From Vreelandella stevensii S18214 (GTDB lineage: Bacteria; Pseudomonadota; Gammaproteobacteria; Pseudomonadales; Halomonadaceae), in assembly GCF_000275725.1 (NCBI RefSeq), contig NZ_AJTS01000048.1, forward strand, positions 1 to 64,000: a stretch of 64,000 bases of DNA, in the 5' to 3' direction. A program made the position numbers and the translations under genes. Numbering within the stretch: the stretch's first letter is position 1; the number at the start of each line of letters is the position of its first letter. The notes below the pieces were generated by a model. The model was not told where the DNA came from and made no database searches. It saw nothing but the letters and a program-made list of their open reading frames with translations. Positions 29,345 to 37,655 of this stretch are shown piece by piece.

Positions 29345-31045
29345 TTACTCGGCCTGGCTGCCGGGGCGCGCTCGGCGCATGGCCAGGCTGAGGAGAATCA
29401 CCGGTAGGATCCCCACCACCACGATGGTCAGTGAGGCCGTAGAGGCCTCCGCCAGCCGCTCGTCCGACGCCAGGTTATGGGCGCGCACCGCCAGCGTATC
29501 GAAGTTGAACGGCCGCAGGATGATGGTGGCCGGCAGCTCCTTCATGGCATCGACGAAGACCAGAATCCCCGCCGCCAACAGGCTACTGCGCATCAGGGGC
29601 GTATGAATGCGTCGCAGCGTGCCCCCTGCGGTTTGGCCCAGGGTGCGCGAGGCGGCATCCATGCTGGGGGTGACCTTGCCCAGGCTGGCTTCCACGGCAT
29701 TGAACGACACCGCCAGAAAGCGCACCACGTAGGCGTAGATCAGAATGAAGGCCGTGCCGCTGAAGACCAGCCCGATAATCTTGCCGTAGTTGGCGTGCAG
29801 CCAGGAGTTGAGGGTGTGGTCCAGCCAGGCAAAGGGAATCAGAATGCCGACCGCCACCACGGAGCCCGGAATGGCGTAGCCCATGGCCGCAATGCGGGTG
29901 AACAGGCGTGCGCTGGGGGAGTTGTTGAGGCGTACGCCATAGCTCAGCAGCACCGCCAGCCCCACCGCAATCAGGGCCGCAATGGCCGACAGCGACAGGC
30001 TGTTCAGGGCGAAGCCGATGAAGCGCGTGCCGAACAGGCTGTCGCCAATCCGAATCGCCATGTTCAAGAGCAGGCCGCTGGGCAGCAGGAAGCCGATGGT
30101 GATGGGCAGCAGGCAGGCCAGAAACGCACCGGTGGCCTGCCAGCCGCGCAGACGGTACTCGGGCAGCTGCTGGTAACGGCTGGAGGTATGGAAGTAACGC
30201 CGCTTGCCCCGTGACCAGCGCTCCAGCAGTACCAGCACGATCACGAAGGTCAGCAGGCAGGCCGCCAGCTGTGCGGCCGCCACCGGCTCGCCCAGTCCGA
30301 ACCAGGTGCGGTAGATACCGGTGGTGAAGGTGTCCACGCCAAAGAATTGCACTGCCCCGAACTCATTGAGGGTTTCCATCAGCACCAGCGACACGCCGCC
30401 CACCAGCGCAGGCCGCGCCAGGGGCAGGGCCACGGTGCCAAACAGGTGCCACGGCCCGCGCCCCAGCGTGCGTCCCACGTCCAGCACGCACACCGACTGC
30501 TCCAGAAACGAGGCCCTGGCCAGCAGGTAGACATAGGGGTAGAGCACGAAGGTGATCAGCGTGATGGCGCCCCCCAACGAGCGAATGTTGGGAAAGTAGT
30601 AGTCGCCCACTCGCCAGTCGAACCACTCCCGCAGCATGCTCTGCAGCGGCCCGGCCACCTGCAGGAAATCCGTGTAGGCATAGGCGATCACGTAGGTGGG
30701 AACGGCCAGCGGCAGCAGCAGCGCCCACTCGAAGATGCGCTTGCCTGGAAAGCGGCACATGACCACCAGCCAGGCGGTTCCCGTGCCAATCACCAAGGTA
30801 CCGAGGCCTACCCACAGCACCAGCCAGAAGGTATTGCTGAGATAGCGGGGCAGGACGGTACTGGCCAGGTGCTGCCAGATGCCGTCGGTGGGCAGCACGA
30901 TATGGCCCAGAACCACCAGAATCGGCAGTGCCACGGTCAGCGCGATGAGAAACAGCGCCATAGACCAGGGGTTGAGCGACAGCGCAAAGCGTGAAGCGAC
31001 CCCTGACAGCAGAGCCGATGATGAGCGGCGAGCGGGCGTGGACAC
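29345..31045 (-). CDS. fbpB: Iron(III) ABC transporter permease
   Basis: A 566-aa integral membrane protein with about 12 hydrophobic segments in two homologous halves, each carrying a BinPDT_comp EAA-type loop (EQSVCVLDVGRTLGRGP and EASLGKVTPSMDAASRTLG). This is the fused permease layout of FbpB. The start is GTG at 31045 with AAGGAG eight bases upstream; no nearer ATG fits. It is on the minus strand and convergent with fbpC, an unusual split of an ABC operon. Upstream (about 31100) TTGCAAATAGTATCA has a good Fur right half-site. Confidence 0.92.
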   Translation of the reverse strand: MSTPARRSSSALLSGVASRFALSLNPWSMALFLIALTVALPILVVLGHIVLPTDGIWQHLASTVLPRYLSNTFWLVLWVGLGTLVIGTGTAWLVVMCRFPGKRIFEWALLLPLAVPTYVIAYAYTDFLQVAGPLQSMLREWFDWRVGDYYFPNIRSLGGAITLITFVLYPYVYLLARASFLEQSVCVLDVGRTLGRGPWHLFGTVALPLARPALVGGVSLVLMETLNEFGAVQFFGVDTFTTGIYRTWFGLGEPVAAAQLAACLLTFVIVLVLLERWSRGKRRYFHTSSRYQQLPEYRLRGWQATGAFLACLLPITIGFLLPSGLLLNMAIRIGDSLFGTRFIGFALNSLSLSAIAALIAVGLAVLLSYGVRLNNSPSARLFTRIAAMGYAIPGSVVAVGILIPFAWLDHTLNSWLHANYGKIIGLVFSGTAFILIYAYVVRFLAVSFNAVEASLGKVTPSMDAASRTLGQTAGGTLRRIHTPLMRSSLLAAGILVFVDAMKELPATIILRPFNFDTLAVRAHNLASDERLAEASTASLTIVVVGILPVILLSLAMRRARPGSQAE

Positions 31046-31152
31046 GTCGTGATCTCCTTGGACGAGAAGCTGCGTGGCTCGTCAATGCGAAAAAATAGCG
31101 GTTGCAAATAGTATCACCTGCGCCGATGGGGTGCAGCTCATCGGCCGCCCAT

Positions 31153-31179
31153 TAAAAAACCCTGCCCGTGGGGCAGGGT
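31153..31179 (-). terminator. Terminator of the hpsN transcript
   Basis: On the minus strand the stem ACCCTGCCC / GGGCAGGGT is followed by TTTTTTAAT. It lies 26 bp after the stop of the SDR remnant, so it ends the hpsN-SDR unit. Confidence 0.85.
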
Positions 31180-31204
31180 CGAGGCGTGTACCCGTGGGGC
31201 TCCT

Positions 31205-31303
31205 TCAGTGGGCGGTCCAGCCGCCGTTCACCATCAGCGCGCTGCCCGTGACCAGCGCCTGCATGCCGTCCAGCCTGAAGCCGGGGGCCTGGGGAAGGTT
31301 CAT
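31205..31303 (-). pseudogene. SDR dehydrogenase remnant: N- and C-termini fused by an in-frame deletion
   Basis: A 32-codon frame whose ATG overlaps the hpsN stop as ATGA. Residues 1-20 ([13 protein letters not shown]...ALVTG) match the start of a short-chain dehydrogenase up to its TGxxxGIG nucleotide loop. The rest (GSALMVNGGWTAH) matches the very C-terminus of such enzymes. About 220 central residues, including the Ser-Tyr-Lys site, are missing, yet frame and stop are kept. The join is at VTGS, a sequence that occurs at both places in many SDRs, so recombination between short direct repeats is a likely cause. In DHPS loci hpsN is commonly accompanied by SDR genes (hpsO/hpsP), which suggests what was lost. 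It cannot be an active dehydrogenase. Confidence 0.8.
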
Positions 31304-32610
31304 GCGTCCACCGCCGAGGCGTAGGGCACCTCCTGTTTGCCATAGCGGCGCACGCGCTCGTTGGCCTGTTCGGCGTGACCTGCAAAGCCTTCCAGCATGC
31401 AGAGTCGTGAGCAGTAGCTGCCGATCTCTGCCGAGGCTTCATCGGTCAATACCCGCTGATAGGTGCAGGTCTTGAGGAACTTGCCCACCCACAGGCCGCC
31501 CGTGTAGCGCGCTGCCTTTTTGGTGGGCAGCGTGTGGTTGGTGCCAATCACCTTGTCCCCATAGGCGACGTTGGTGCGCGGGCCGAGGAACAGCGCGCCG
31601 TAGTTGGTCATGTTCTCCAGGTAGAAGTCTGGGTCTTCGGTCATGACCTGAACGTGCTCGTAAGCCATCTCGTTGGCCACTTGCAGCATTTCCTCGTGGC
31701 TGTCACAGACGATGATTTCTCCATGACTCTCCCAGGCCTGGCGCGCGATATCGGCGGTGGGCAGTTTCTGCAGCAGTTCCTCGATGGCCGCCAGAGTGTC
31801 CCGGGCCAGCGCTTCGGAATTGGTCAGCAGGGCGGCGGGGGAGGTCGGGCCATGCTCTGCCTGCCCCAGCAGGTCGGTGGCGCACAGCAAGCCATCCACG
31901 CTCTCGTCGGCAATCACCAGCGTCTCGGTGGGGCCCGCGAACAGGTCGATGCCGACACGGCCATATAGCTGGCGCTTGGCCTCGGCGACGAACGCGTTGC
32001 CGGGGCCCACCAGCATGTCCACTGGCGCGATGGAGTCGCTGCCGATGGCCATGGCACCCACGGCCTGAACGCCGCCGAGTACCAGAATCTCATCCGCGCC
32101 TGCCAGGTGCATGGCCGCTACGATGGCGGGGTGGGGCTTGCCCTTGTAGGGCGGCGCCGCCGCGATGACGCGTTTCACCCCGGCGACCTTGGCCGTCAGG
32201 ACGCTCATGTGGGCAGACGCCACCATAGGGTAGGAACCCCCGGGGATATAGCAGCCCACCGCGTTCATCGGCAGATGTTTGTGGCCAAGGATGACGCCGG
32301 GGCGGGTTTCGATCTCGACCGGCTGCATGGAGGCCAGCTGCGCCTCGGCAAAGCGACGTATCTGGGCCTGGGCAAAGCGGATGTCGTCCAGGTCACGCTC
32401 GGACACTTCGCTCATGGCCTGAGCAATCTCGGCTTCGCTCAAACGGAAGTTTTCCGGTGACCAGCCATCGAACTTTTCCGACAGCTCGCGGATGGCGGCG
32501 TCGCCTCGGGCCTGGATGTCGGCCAGCGTACGCTCGACGGTTTCGCGTACCTGGCGGTCCGCTTCGGCGCGGGTTTCGAGGGAGGCACCGGCTTTGAGGT
32601 GGCGAATCAT
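31300..32610 (-). CDS. hpsN: Sulfopropanediol 3-dehydrogenase (HpsN), HisD-fold
   Basis: A 436-aa histidinol-dehydrogenase-like enzyme. It fits HpsN, which oxidises 2,3-dihydroxypropane-1-sulfonate (DHPS) to sulfolactate with NAD+, better than true HisD: compare VETRPGVxxGHKHLP, [18 protein letters not shown], [10 protein letters not shown], and [29 protein letters not shown] (given here in parts). Zn-site residues are kept in [10 protein letters not shown] (Gln, His) and [10 protein letters not shown] (His). Start ATG at 32610 follows GGAGAG. Upstream are a 14-bp tandem repeat and a LacI-type operator; a TRAP transporter lies nearby. Sulfolactate-cleaving genes (suyAB) are not in the window. 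A HisD paralogue with another substrate is the alternative. Confidence 0.85.
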   Translation of the reverse strand: MIRHLKAGASLETRAEADRQVRETVERTLADIQARGDAAIRELSEKFDGWSPENFRLSEAEIAQAMSEVSERDLDDIRFAQAQIRRFAEAQLASMQPVEIETRPGVILGHKHLPMNAVGCYIPGGSYPMVASAHMSVLTAKVAGVKRVIAAAPPYKGKPHPAIVAAMHLAGADEILVLGGVQAVGAMAIGSDSIAPVDMLVGPGNAFVAEAKRQLYGRVGIDLFAGPTETLVIADESVDGLLCATDLLGQAEHGPTSPAALLTNSEALARDTLAAIEELLQKLPTADIARQAWESHGEIIVCDSHEEMLQVANEMAYEHVQVMTEDPDFYLENMTNYGALFLGPRTNVAYGDKVIGTNHTLPTKKAARYTGGLWVGKFLKTCTYQRVLTDEASAEIGSYCSRLCMLEGFAGHAEQANERVRRYGKQEVPYASAVDA

Positions 32611-32634
32611 GACGCTCTCCTGAAAGGATTGTTA

Positions 32635-32690
32635 TTGGGTAGAGTCAGTTGGGTAGAGTCAGTTGGGTAGGGTCAGTTGGGTAGGGTCAG
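32635..32690. repeat. Four perfect-length 14-bp tandem repeats upstream of hpsN
   Basis: Units TTGGGTAGAGTCAG, TTGGGTAGAGTCAG, TTGGGTAGGGTCAG and TTGGGTAGGGTCAG follow one another with a single A/G variant. On the minus strand the array begins 25 bases before the hpsN start codon, so it is in the probable leader. Confidence 0.92.
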
Positions 32691-32720
32691 CATGATGGAG
32701 CAGAATAAGGCTAGGGCCTG

Positions 32721-32736
32721 TTGCATACGAATGCAA
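32721..32736. promoter_or_regulatory. LacI-family-type operator
   Basis: TTGCATACGAATGCAA is a 16-bp inverted repeat with 7 of 8 pairs matching and the central CG typical of LacI/GalR operators. It is 111 bp upstream of hpsN, between hpsN and the LacI-type regulator gene. Confidence 0.6.
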
Positions 32737-32810
32737 ACACTTTTGGAGCATGCTATGTTGAACCGGGTGCGGGTCTTGCAGGCCCCATTTACAATGCGCC
32801 TGCCAGGGCG

Positions 32811-33209
32811 GGTCGCGCCCTCGGAGCAGACCCATGCAGCGGTGGTCGAGCGTACCCTGGTGCTGATGCAGGAAGTGGGGCAGGCGCCCATTCTGGTCAA
32901 GCGTGAGGTGCAGGGGTTCATTCTCAATCGGCTGCAGGGCGCCTTGCTCAACGAAGCGCTGCGCCTCTTCCGCGATGGCTATGTGTCCGCCGAGGACCTG
33001 GATAAAACGGTCAAACACGGGCTGGGGCTGCGCTGGTCGTTCATGGGGCCTTTCGAGACCATCGACCTGAACGCCCCAGCCGGTGTCGTGGACTACGCCT
33101 GGCGCAGGAGCGTCGCGAGATATTGTCGGAAGCGCAGCTGGCCGAACGCCAGGCCTGGCGTGACCGCCGCCTGATGGCGCTGATGGCCCATCAGCGTCAA
33201 CACGCCTAG
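32811..33209 (+). pseudogene. 3-hydroxyacyl-CoA dehydrogenase family pseudogene (truncated, frameshifted)
   Basis: Clear C-terminal-domain homology runs from APSEQTHAAVVERTL through GFILNRLQGALLNEALRLF and LRWSFMGPFETIDLNAP, as in L-gulonate-3-dehydrogenase/CryL1-type members of the 3HCDH family. The N-terminal Rossmann domain with GxGxxG is missing. After VVDYA, near 33100, the reading frame shifts: the normal C-terminus (QERREILSEAQLAERQAW... ending at TAG 33207-33209) is in another frame, with a likely deletion at the joint. An open frame from 32677 covers the first part but its start has no homology. It is adjacent to the LacI-type gene, and probably was part of the same catabolic locus. 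Confidence 0.8.
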
Positions 33210-33251
33210 CGCGGCGGGTGCCGGGGCCTTGCGACCAACCAGAGGATGAGC

Positions 33252-34280
33252 ATGAAAAAACGGCCCGTGACGTCACGGCAAGTGGCAGAACTGGCGGGGG
33301 TGTCGCAGTCGGCGGTCAGTCGCTGCTTCTCTCCCCACGCCAGCATTGCCCCCCAGACCCGGGAAAAGGTATTGGCGGCGGCCCAGCAGTTGGGCTACCG
33401 CCCCAATGCCATCGCCCGCTCCTTGATTACGCGCTCGTCGCGCACCATCGCGGTCGTCATGACCCAGCTGGACAACCCGTTCTACGCCCAGATGCTGGAG
33501 TATGCCGCGCGGCGGTTTCAGCAGCATGGCTATCACCTGCTGCTGTTCATGAGCAGCAACGAGCAGCAGACGGCGGGCGTCATGGCGGACATTCTGCAGA
33601 GCCAGGCAGACGGCATTCTGATGCTAGCAGCGACGCTTTCCTCTTCGCTGGCCAGCGAGTGCGTCTCCCGAGGCATTCCGGTGGTGTTGATCAACCGTAC
33701 GGTGGCCTTCGAGGGGGTCAGCCAGGTCGCCAGCGATAACTATCGTGGAGGCTATTGGGTGGGTGAGTTTCTGGTCTCTGGCGGTTATCGGCGCATCGCG
33801 CTGGTGGCCGGGCTTGCCGACTCTTCTACCAGCAGCCAGCGGCGTGATGGCTTCATGGAGGCGCTGGCGGCGCAGGGTGTCAGCTGTTGGGGCGAGGCAT
33901 GCGGCGACTATGACTTCGCGACAGCCCAGGCGGCGACCCGCAAGCTGTTCGAGGCGGCGCCCTACCCGGATGCGGTCTTTGCCGCCAATGACCATATGGC
34001 CATTGCGGTAATCGATACGCTCAGCGGCGAGCTGGGGCTACGCGTGCCTGAGGACGTGGCGGTGGTAGGGTTCGACGATATCCCCATGGCGGTCTGGCCG
34101 AGCTATCGGCTCACCACCGTTCAACAGCCGGTCGAGCCCATGGTGGACGAGGCGGTGGCCCTGCTGCTGGCGCAAATCGCCAGTGGGCAGGTCGCGGGGG
34201 AGCGGAAAGTATTACCGGTGACGCCCATCGTACGCGCCAGCGCCCCGGCAACGGGGCGTGGTGCTTCGTCATCTTCCTGA
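33252..34280 (+). CDS. LacI family transcriptional regulator
   Basis: A 342-aa regulator with an N-terminal LacI helix-turn-helix (VTSRQVAELAGVSQSAVSR, residues 6-24), hinge helix (PNAIARSLITRSS) and a periplasmic-binding-protein-like sensor domain with AVVGFDDIPMA. It probably represses or activates the flanking DHPS/TRAP genes. I chose ATG 33252, which has AGAGG 6 bases upstream, over ATG 33246, which would overlap that site. It follows the 3HCDH pseudogene by 42 bp and is convergent with dctM. Effector unknown; a sulfonate or its oxidation product is a reasonable guess. Confidence 0.9.
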   Translation: MKKRPVTSRQVAELAGVSQSAVSRCFSPHASIAPQTREKVLAAAQQLGYRPNAIARSLITRSSRTIAVVMTQLDNPFYAQMLEYAARRFQQHGYHLLLFMSSNEQQTAGVMADILQSQADGILMLAATLSSSLASECVSRGIPVVLINRTVAFEGVSQVASDNYRGGYWVGEFLVSGGYRRIALVAGLADSSTSSQRRDGFMEALAAQGVSCWGEACGDYDFATAQAATRKLFEAAPYPDAVFAANDHMAIAVIDTLSGELGLRVPEDVAVVGFDDIPMAVWPSYRLTTVQQPVEPMVDEAVALLLAQIASGQVAGERKVLPVTPIVRASAPATGRGASSSS

Positions 34281-34283
34281 TAT

Positions 34284-34310
34284 TTGCCGCCTTGCCCGGC
34301 AAGGCGGCAA
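34284..34310. terminator. Perfect 12-bp hairpin between lacI-type gene and dctM
   Basis: TTGCCGCCTTGC and its exact complement are separated by 3 bases, between two convergent stop codons. No T-run follows on either strand, so it may act as an mRNA end stabiliser as much as a terminator. Confidence 0.6.
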
Positions 34311-34325
34311 CGCGAGGGCGTCAGT

Positions 34326-35657
34326 TTAGCCCAGCAGCATGCGTGGCAGGCCGGTGACCAGCCAAGGGAAGAACGACATCAGCAGGCAGGCCAGCAGAAT
34401 CAGCGCCACGAAGGGGATGACCGCTTTGTAGAGATCGACGATCTCCACACCCGGCGGGGAGACCCCTTTCAGATAGAAGAGCGCATAGCCAAACGGTGGG
34501 GTGAGGAAGGAGGTTTGCAGCACTACGGCCACCATCACCACGAACCACAGCGGATCGACGCCCATTTGCTGAACGATGGGCAGCATGATCGGGAAGCTGA
34601 GCAGGACGATGCCCGTCCAGTCCAGGAACATGCCCAGAATGAACACCAGAAACAGCATCATGATCAGCGCGCCGGTGGTGCCGCCCGGCATGGCCAGCAG
34701 CAGGTCCTGAATCACCTGCATGCCGCCGCCCCGTGAGAACACCCCGGTGAAGGCCGTCGCGCCCACCAGCACCAGCATGACCATGGTAGTGGTCTTGCCT
34801 GCTTCTAGCAGCGTCTTGAAGCAGGTGGAGACCCGGCGGTCACCAAAAATCAAAAACAGGATAAAGGCAATGAACACGCCGATGGCCGAGGCCTCGGTAG
34901 CGGTGGCCACGCCGGTGAAGAGCGCGCCGAGTACCCCGAGGATCAGCGACATGGGCGGCACCACGTACTTGCCCAGCATGATCAGCAGTTGCCGAGTGCT
35001 GACTTCCGCACGCTCTTCCTTGGGTACCGGAGGGCCATAGGAGGGCTTGAAGTAGCAGATCAGCAGTACGTAGAGCGCGTACATCACCCCCAGCATCAGG
35101 CCGGGAATCATCGCCCCTGCAAACAGGGCGCCTACCGATACCGGCGAGTAGCTGGCCATCAGGATCAGCATGATGCTGGGCGGGATCAGGATGCCCAGAC
35201 AGCCGCTGGCCATGATGACCCCGGTGCTCAGCTCCTTGTTGTAGCCATACTTGAGCATCGGCACCAGTGCAATCATGCCCATGACGGCAATGGAGGCGCC
35301 CACGATACCGGTGGTGGCGGCCAGCAGGACAGAGACGATGACCACGGTCAGCGCCAGCCCGCCCCGCAGGTTGGCCAGCAGCAGGCGCATGGCATCGAAC
35401 ATCTTTTCGGTGACCCCGGAATCGTTGAGAAACCGTGCCATCAGGACGAACAGCGGTATGGCAACTAGCACGTAGTTGTCCATGGCGTTGCCGAAGATGT
35501 TGTTGATCAGAGTGCCCAGCACCCGCTCGCCAGGGCCGAGAAAGGCGCCGATGACGGCGACGCCGCCGAGCACGAAGGCCAGCGGATGGCCCATGAACAG
35601 GCCGATCAGCAGCCCGCCAAACATCACCAGCGCCAGCAGTTCAGGACTCAGGTTCAT
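34326..35657 (-). CDS. TRAP transporter large permease (DctM)
   Basis: A 443-aa membrane protein of the DctM/SiaM type with about 12-13 hydrophobic segments. Family blocks are GxPLAFVLGGVAVIGA near the N-terminus and GCLGILIPPSIMLILMA mid-protein. It forms the sodium-coupled transport channel with the small DctQ subunit. Its ATG overlaps the dctQ stop as ATGA. Order on the minus strand is dctP-dctQ-dctM. HpsKLM TRAP systems import DHPS in some marine bacteria; specificity here is inferred from the hpsN neighbour. Confidence 0.93.
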   Translation of the reverse strand: MNLSPELLALVMFGGLLIGLFMGHPLAFVLGGVAVIGAFLGPGERVLGTLINNIFGNAMDNYVLVAIPLFVLMARFLNDSGVTEKMFDAMRLLLANLRGGLALTVVIVSVLLAATTGIVGASIAVMGMIALVPMLKYGYNKELSTGVIMASGCLGILIPPSIMLILMASYSPVSVGALFAGAMIPGLMLGVMYALYVLLICYFKPSYGPPVPKEERAEVSTRQLLIMLGKYVVPPMSLILGVLGALFTGVATATEASAIGVFIAFILFLIFGDRRVSTCFKTLLEAGKTTTMVMLVLVGATAFTGVFSRGGGMQVIQDLLLAMPGGTTGALIMMLFLVFILGMFLDWTGIVLLSFPIMLPIVQQMGVDPLWFVVMVAVVLQTSFLTPPFGYALFYLKGVSPPGVEIVDLYKAVIPFVALILLACLLMSFFPWLVTGLPRMLLG

Positions 35658-36157
35658 GCCGATTTCTCCTCGCGCAACTGCATGATGGCCCGCAGTACGA
35701 TGGCAATGGCCTGCAGCAGGATGAGGGCAGCCGCCACCACGATAACGCCTTTGATCGGGTAGACGGGAATCGACACCATGCCGTAGGTGGTCTCACCCCG
35801 GGTGTAGGAGCGTTCGAAGAAGCGCCAGCCGTAGGTCAGCAGCATCCAGATGAAGGGAACGAAGAAAATCAGGTAGCCCAGGACTTCGATCAGGGCCTGG
35901 CGCTTGCGGGACAGCAAACGTTTCAACACGTCGACCTCGACATGGGCGTGATGGCGCAAACCGTAGGCGGCCATCAGCATGAAGTGGGCACCAAACAGCA
36001 TCTTGGTAACATCGAACGCCCAGTCACTGGGGCGGCCGAGAAAAAAGCGTGACGCAATGTCGTACAGCACGATGAGGGTAATGATGGCAATCAATGGCGC
36101 GATCAATCGCCCAAACAGCTCATTGATTGCATCGATCGCCTTGGCAATCGCATTCAT
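35654..36157 (-). CDS. TRAP transporter small permease (DctQ)
   Basis: A 167-aa membrane protein with four predicted helices (about 17-37, 50-65, 86-108, 130-155). DctQ features are the first helix LIALITLIVLYDIASRF and the region DWAFDVTKMLFGAHFMLMAAYGL. It pairs with the large permease. Start ATG at 36157 has GGAGAT upstream. It lies 63 bp after dctP and overlaps dctM by 4 bp. Confidence 0.92.
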   Translation of the reverse strand: MNAIAKAIDAINELFGRLIAPLIAIITLIVLYDIASRFFLGRPSDWAFDVTKMLFGAHFMLMAAYGLRHHAHVEVDVLKRLLSRKRQALIEVLGYLIFFVPFIWMLLTYGWRFFERSYTRGETTYGMVSIPVYPIKGVIVVAAALILLQAIAIVLRAIMQLREEKSA

Positions 36158-36220
36158 GGAAGATCTCCGCGGTCAGCATACAAAACCGCCCCGGTCGGCC
36201 CGGGGCGGCGCAGAAACGCC

Positions 36221-37324
36221 TTACAGGCAGGCTTCGATCTCTTCCAGTGAGGGCAGGTTATCCATGGTGCGGCTCATGTTGAAAGGAGCCGAGACGTCAC
36301 GCCATTTGGCGTAGTCTTCCAGGTAGGTCACCATGGAGTGGTAGACCTTGGCGTGGTCACTGTTTTCACAGGCGCCGCGCACGATGACCTCGTTGGTGAT
36401 CTCCTGAATGCGGGCCAGATCCTCTTCCGAGAACTGGTTGATGGTGATACCCGCATCGATGAATTTCTGGGTGGCATCGGTGGACTCGCGCTCGGACCAA
36501 GCCAGTGACCAGGCCATGGTGGCGTCGGCAGCGATGCGCAGCTTCTGCTGGGTCTCTTCCGACAGCGCGTTCCAGGCGTCGAGGTTGATCATGACCCCGA
36601 AGACGCTGGCGGACTGGTGCCAGCCAGGCGTGGCCCAGTAGTCGGCCACTTCGGCAAAGCCTGCGTTGTAATCCACGCCGGGGGTCGAGAACTCACCGGC
36701 ATCGATCACGCCACGCTCGATGGCCTGATAGACTTCGCCACCGGCCAGGGTTACCTGAGAGCCACCCAGGGCTTCCAGCACGCGGCCCTGGTCACGGCCC
36801 GAGAGACGCAGACGCTTGCCTTCCAGGTCGGCGATGCTTTCGATGGGCGTACGGCCCATGAAGCCGGACTCGTTGTTGAGCGCGGCATAGGGCAGGTACA
36901 TCATGTTGTACTGGCCGTAAATCTCTTCGTACAGTTCGCGGCCGCCCCACTGCTGAATCCAGTTGATGTAGTCAACGGCGTTGAACAGGCTGGTGGTGGT
37001 GGCCAGCGGTGAGAATGCGGGGTTCAGGCCGGCCCAATAGCCTGGCCAGTCGCCGGCGGCTTCGATACTGCCGGTCTCGGTGGCATCGAACACTTCCGTG
37101 CCGGGCATCAGCGTACCGCCCGCGCGGAAGTTGATCTGAACTTCGTCTCCCGCCAGCTGGTTGACCAGCTCGGCCCAGTGCTGATCGAGCTTGATCAGAT
37201 CGAGGTTGTCGGGCCAGGTGGACGTCATGGTCCACTGCTCTTGTGCCTGGGCCGTCGTGGTGAGAGCGGCAAATGCGACGCCAGCGGCAAGGCTGGTCAA
37301 GGCAAATTTTGTAGTCTTTTTCAT
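36221..37324 (-). CDS. TRAP transporter substrate-binding protein (DctP)
   Basis: A 367-aa periplasmic receptor. Signal peptide 1-27 ends TAQAQ; the mature start EQWTMTSTWPDNLDL is typical of the DctP branch with 2-oxo acid/sugar-acid type ligands. The conserved Arg that binds the ligand carboxylate or sulfonate is likely in KRLRLSGRDQGR. Start ATG at 37324 follows AGGAAA; the longer upstream frame lacks a signal sequence. First gene of dctPQM. Ligand unproven: DHPS is inferred from hpsN, while other hydroxy acids are possible. Confidence 0.92.
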   Translation of the reverse strand: MKKTTKFALTSLAAGVAFAALTTTAQAQEQWTMTSTWPDNLDLIKLDQHWAELVNQLAGDEVQINFRAGGTLMPGTEVFDATETGSIEAAGDWPGYWAGLNPAFSPLATTTSLFNAVDYINWIQQWGGRELYEEIYGQYNMMYLPYAALNNESGFMGRTPIESIADLEGKRLRLSGRDQGRVLEALGGSQVTLAGGEVYQAIERGVIDAGEFSTPGVDYNAGFAEVADYWATPGWHQSASVFGVMINLDAWNALSEETQQKLRIAADATMAWSLAWSERESTDATQKFIDAGITINQFSEEDLARIQEITNEVIVRGACENSDHAKVYHSMVTYLEDYAKWRDVSAPFNMSRTMDNLPSLEEIEACL

Positions 37325-37655
37325 TATCAATTTCCTGGTACTTTGGCGGTTGGCGTTATTAGTGTTGATTACCTGAAAGCAGGAAAGCACAGCGAGTAGG
37401 GCTGACGTTTACGTAAAGTAAAAGCGGCCAAGGCTGTACCGCTAAGCTAGCACACTCCCCCCGCTGCGGCGCAATATCAGGATTTGCAGGAAGTTAACGC
37501 ACGCTATGAAACATCGCTCGATATGAAAGTGTTTTTAAAACATATGCTTATGTCGTTATTTAAACGGCTGGGCAGGTCTGGATAGCGCTTGAAAGCGTTG
37601 AAAATGTGCGCCTTGTTGTACCAAAGTTGTAAGCAATCGACCCTTGAGGAGCGTG
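37325..37655. other. 331-bp intergenic region with TTTACGTAAA palindrome
   Basis: No gene is supported. A 10-bp perfect palindrome TTTACGTAAA lies at 37408-37417, 84 bp before dctP. Its central CG fits a LacI-type operator core, but its arms differ from the site at 32721. The stretch 37500-37560 is AT-rich and may hold the tmcA promoter. Confidence 0.5.

Noticed and set aside
31300-32610. Annotation as histidinol dehydrogenase hisD
   Set aside because: Fold is HisD, but motifs and neighbours (SDR scar, TRAP transporter, LacI) fit HpsN; it is also away from hisBHAF and hisC. A true hisD is expected elsewhere.
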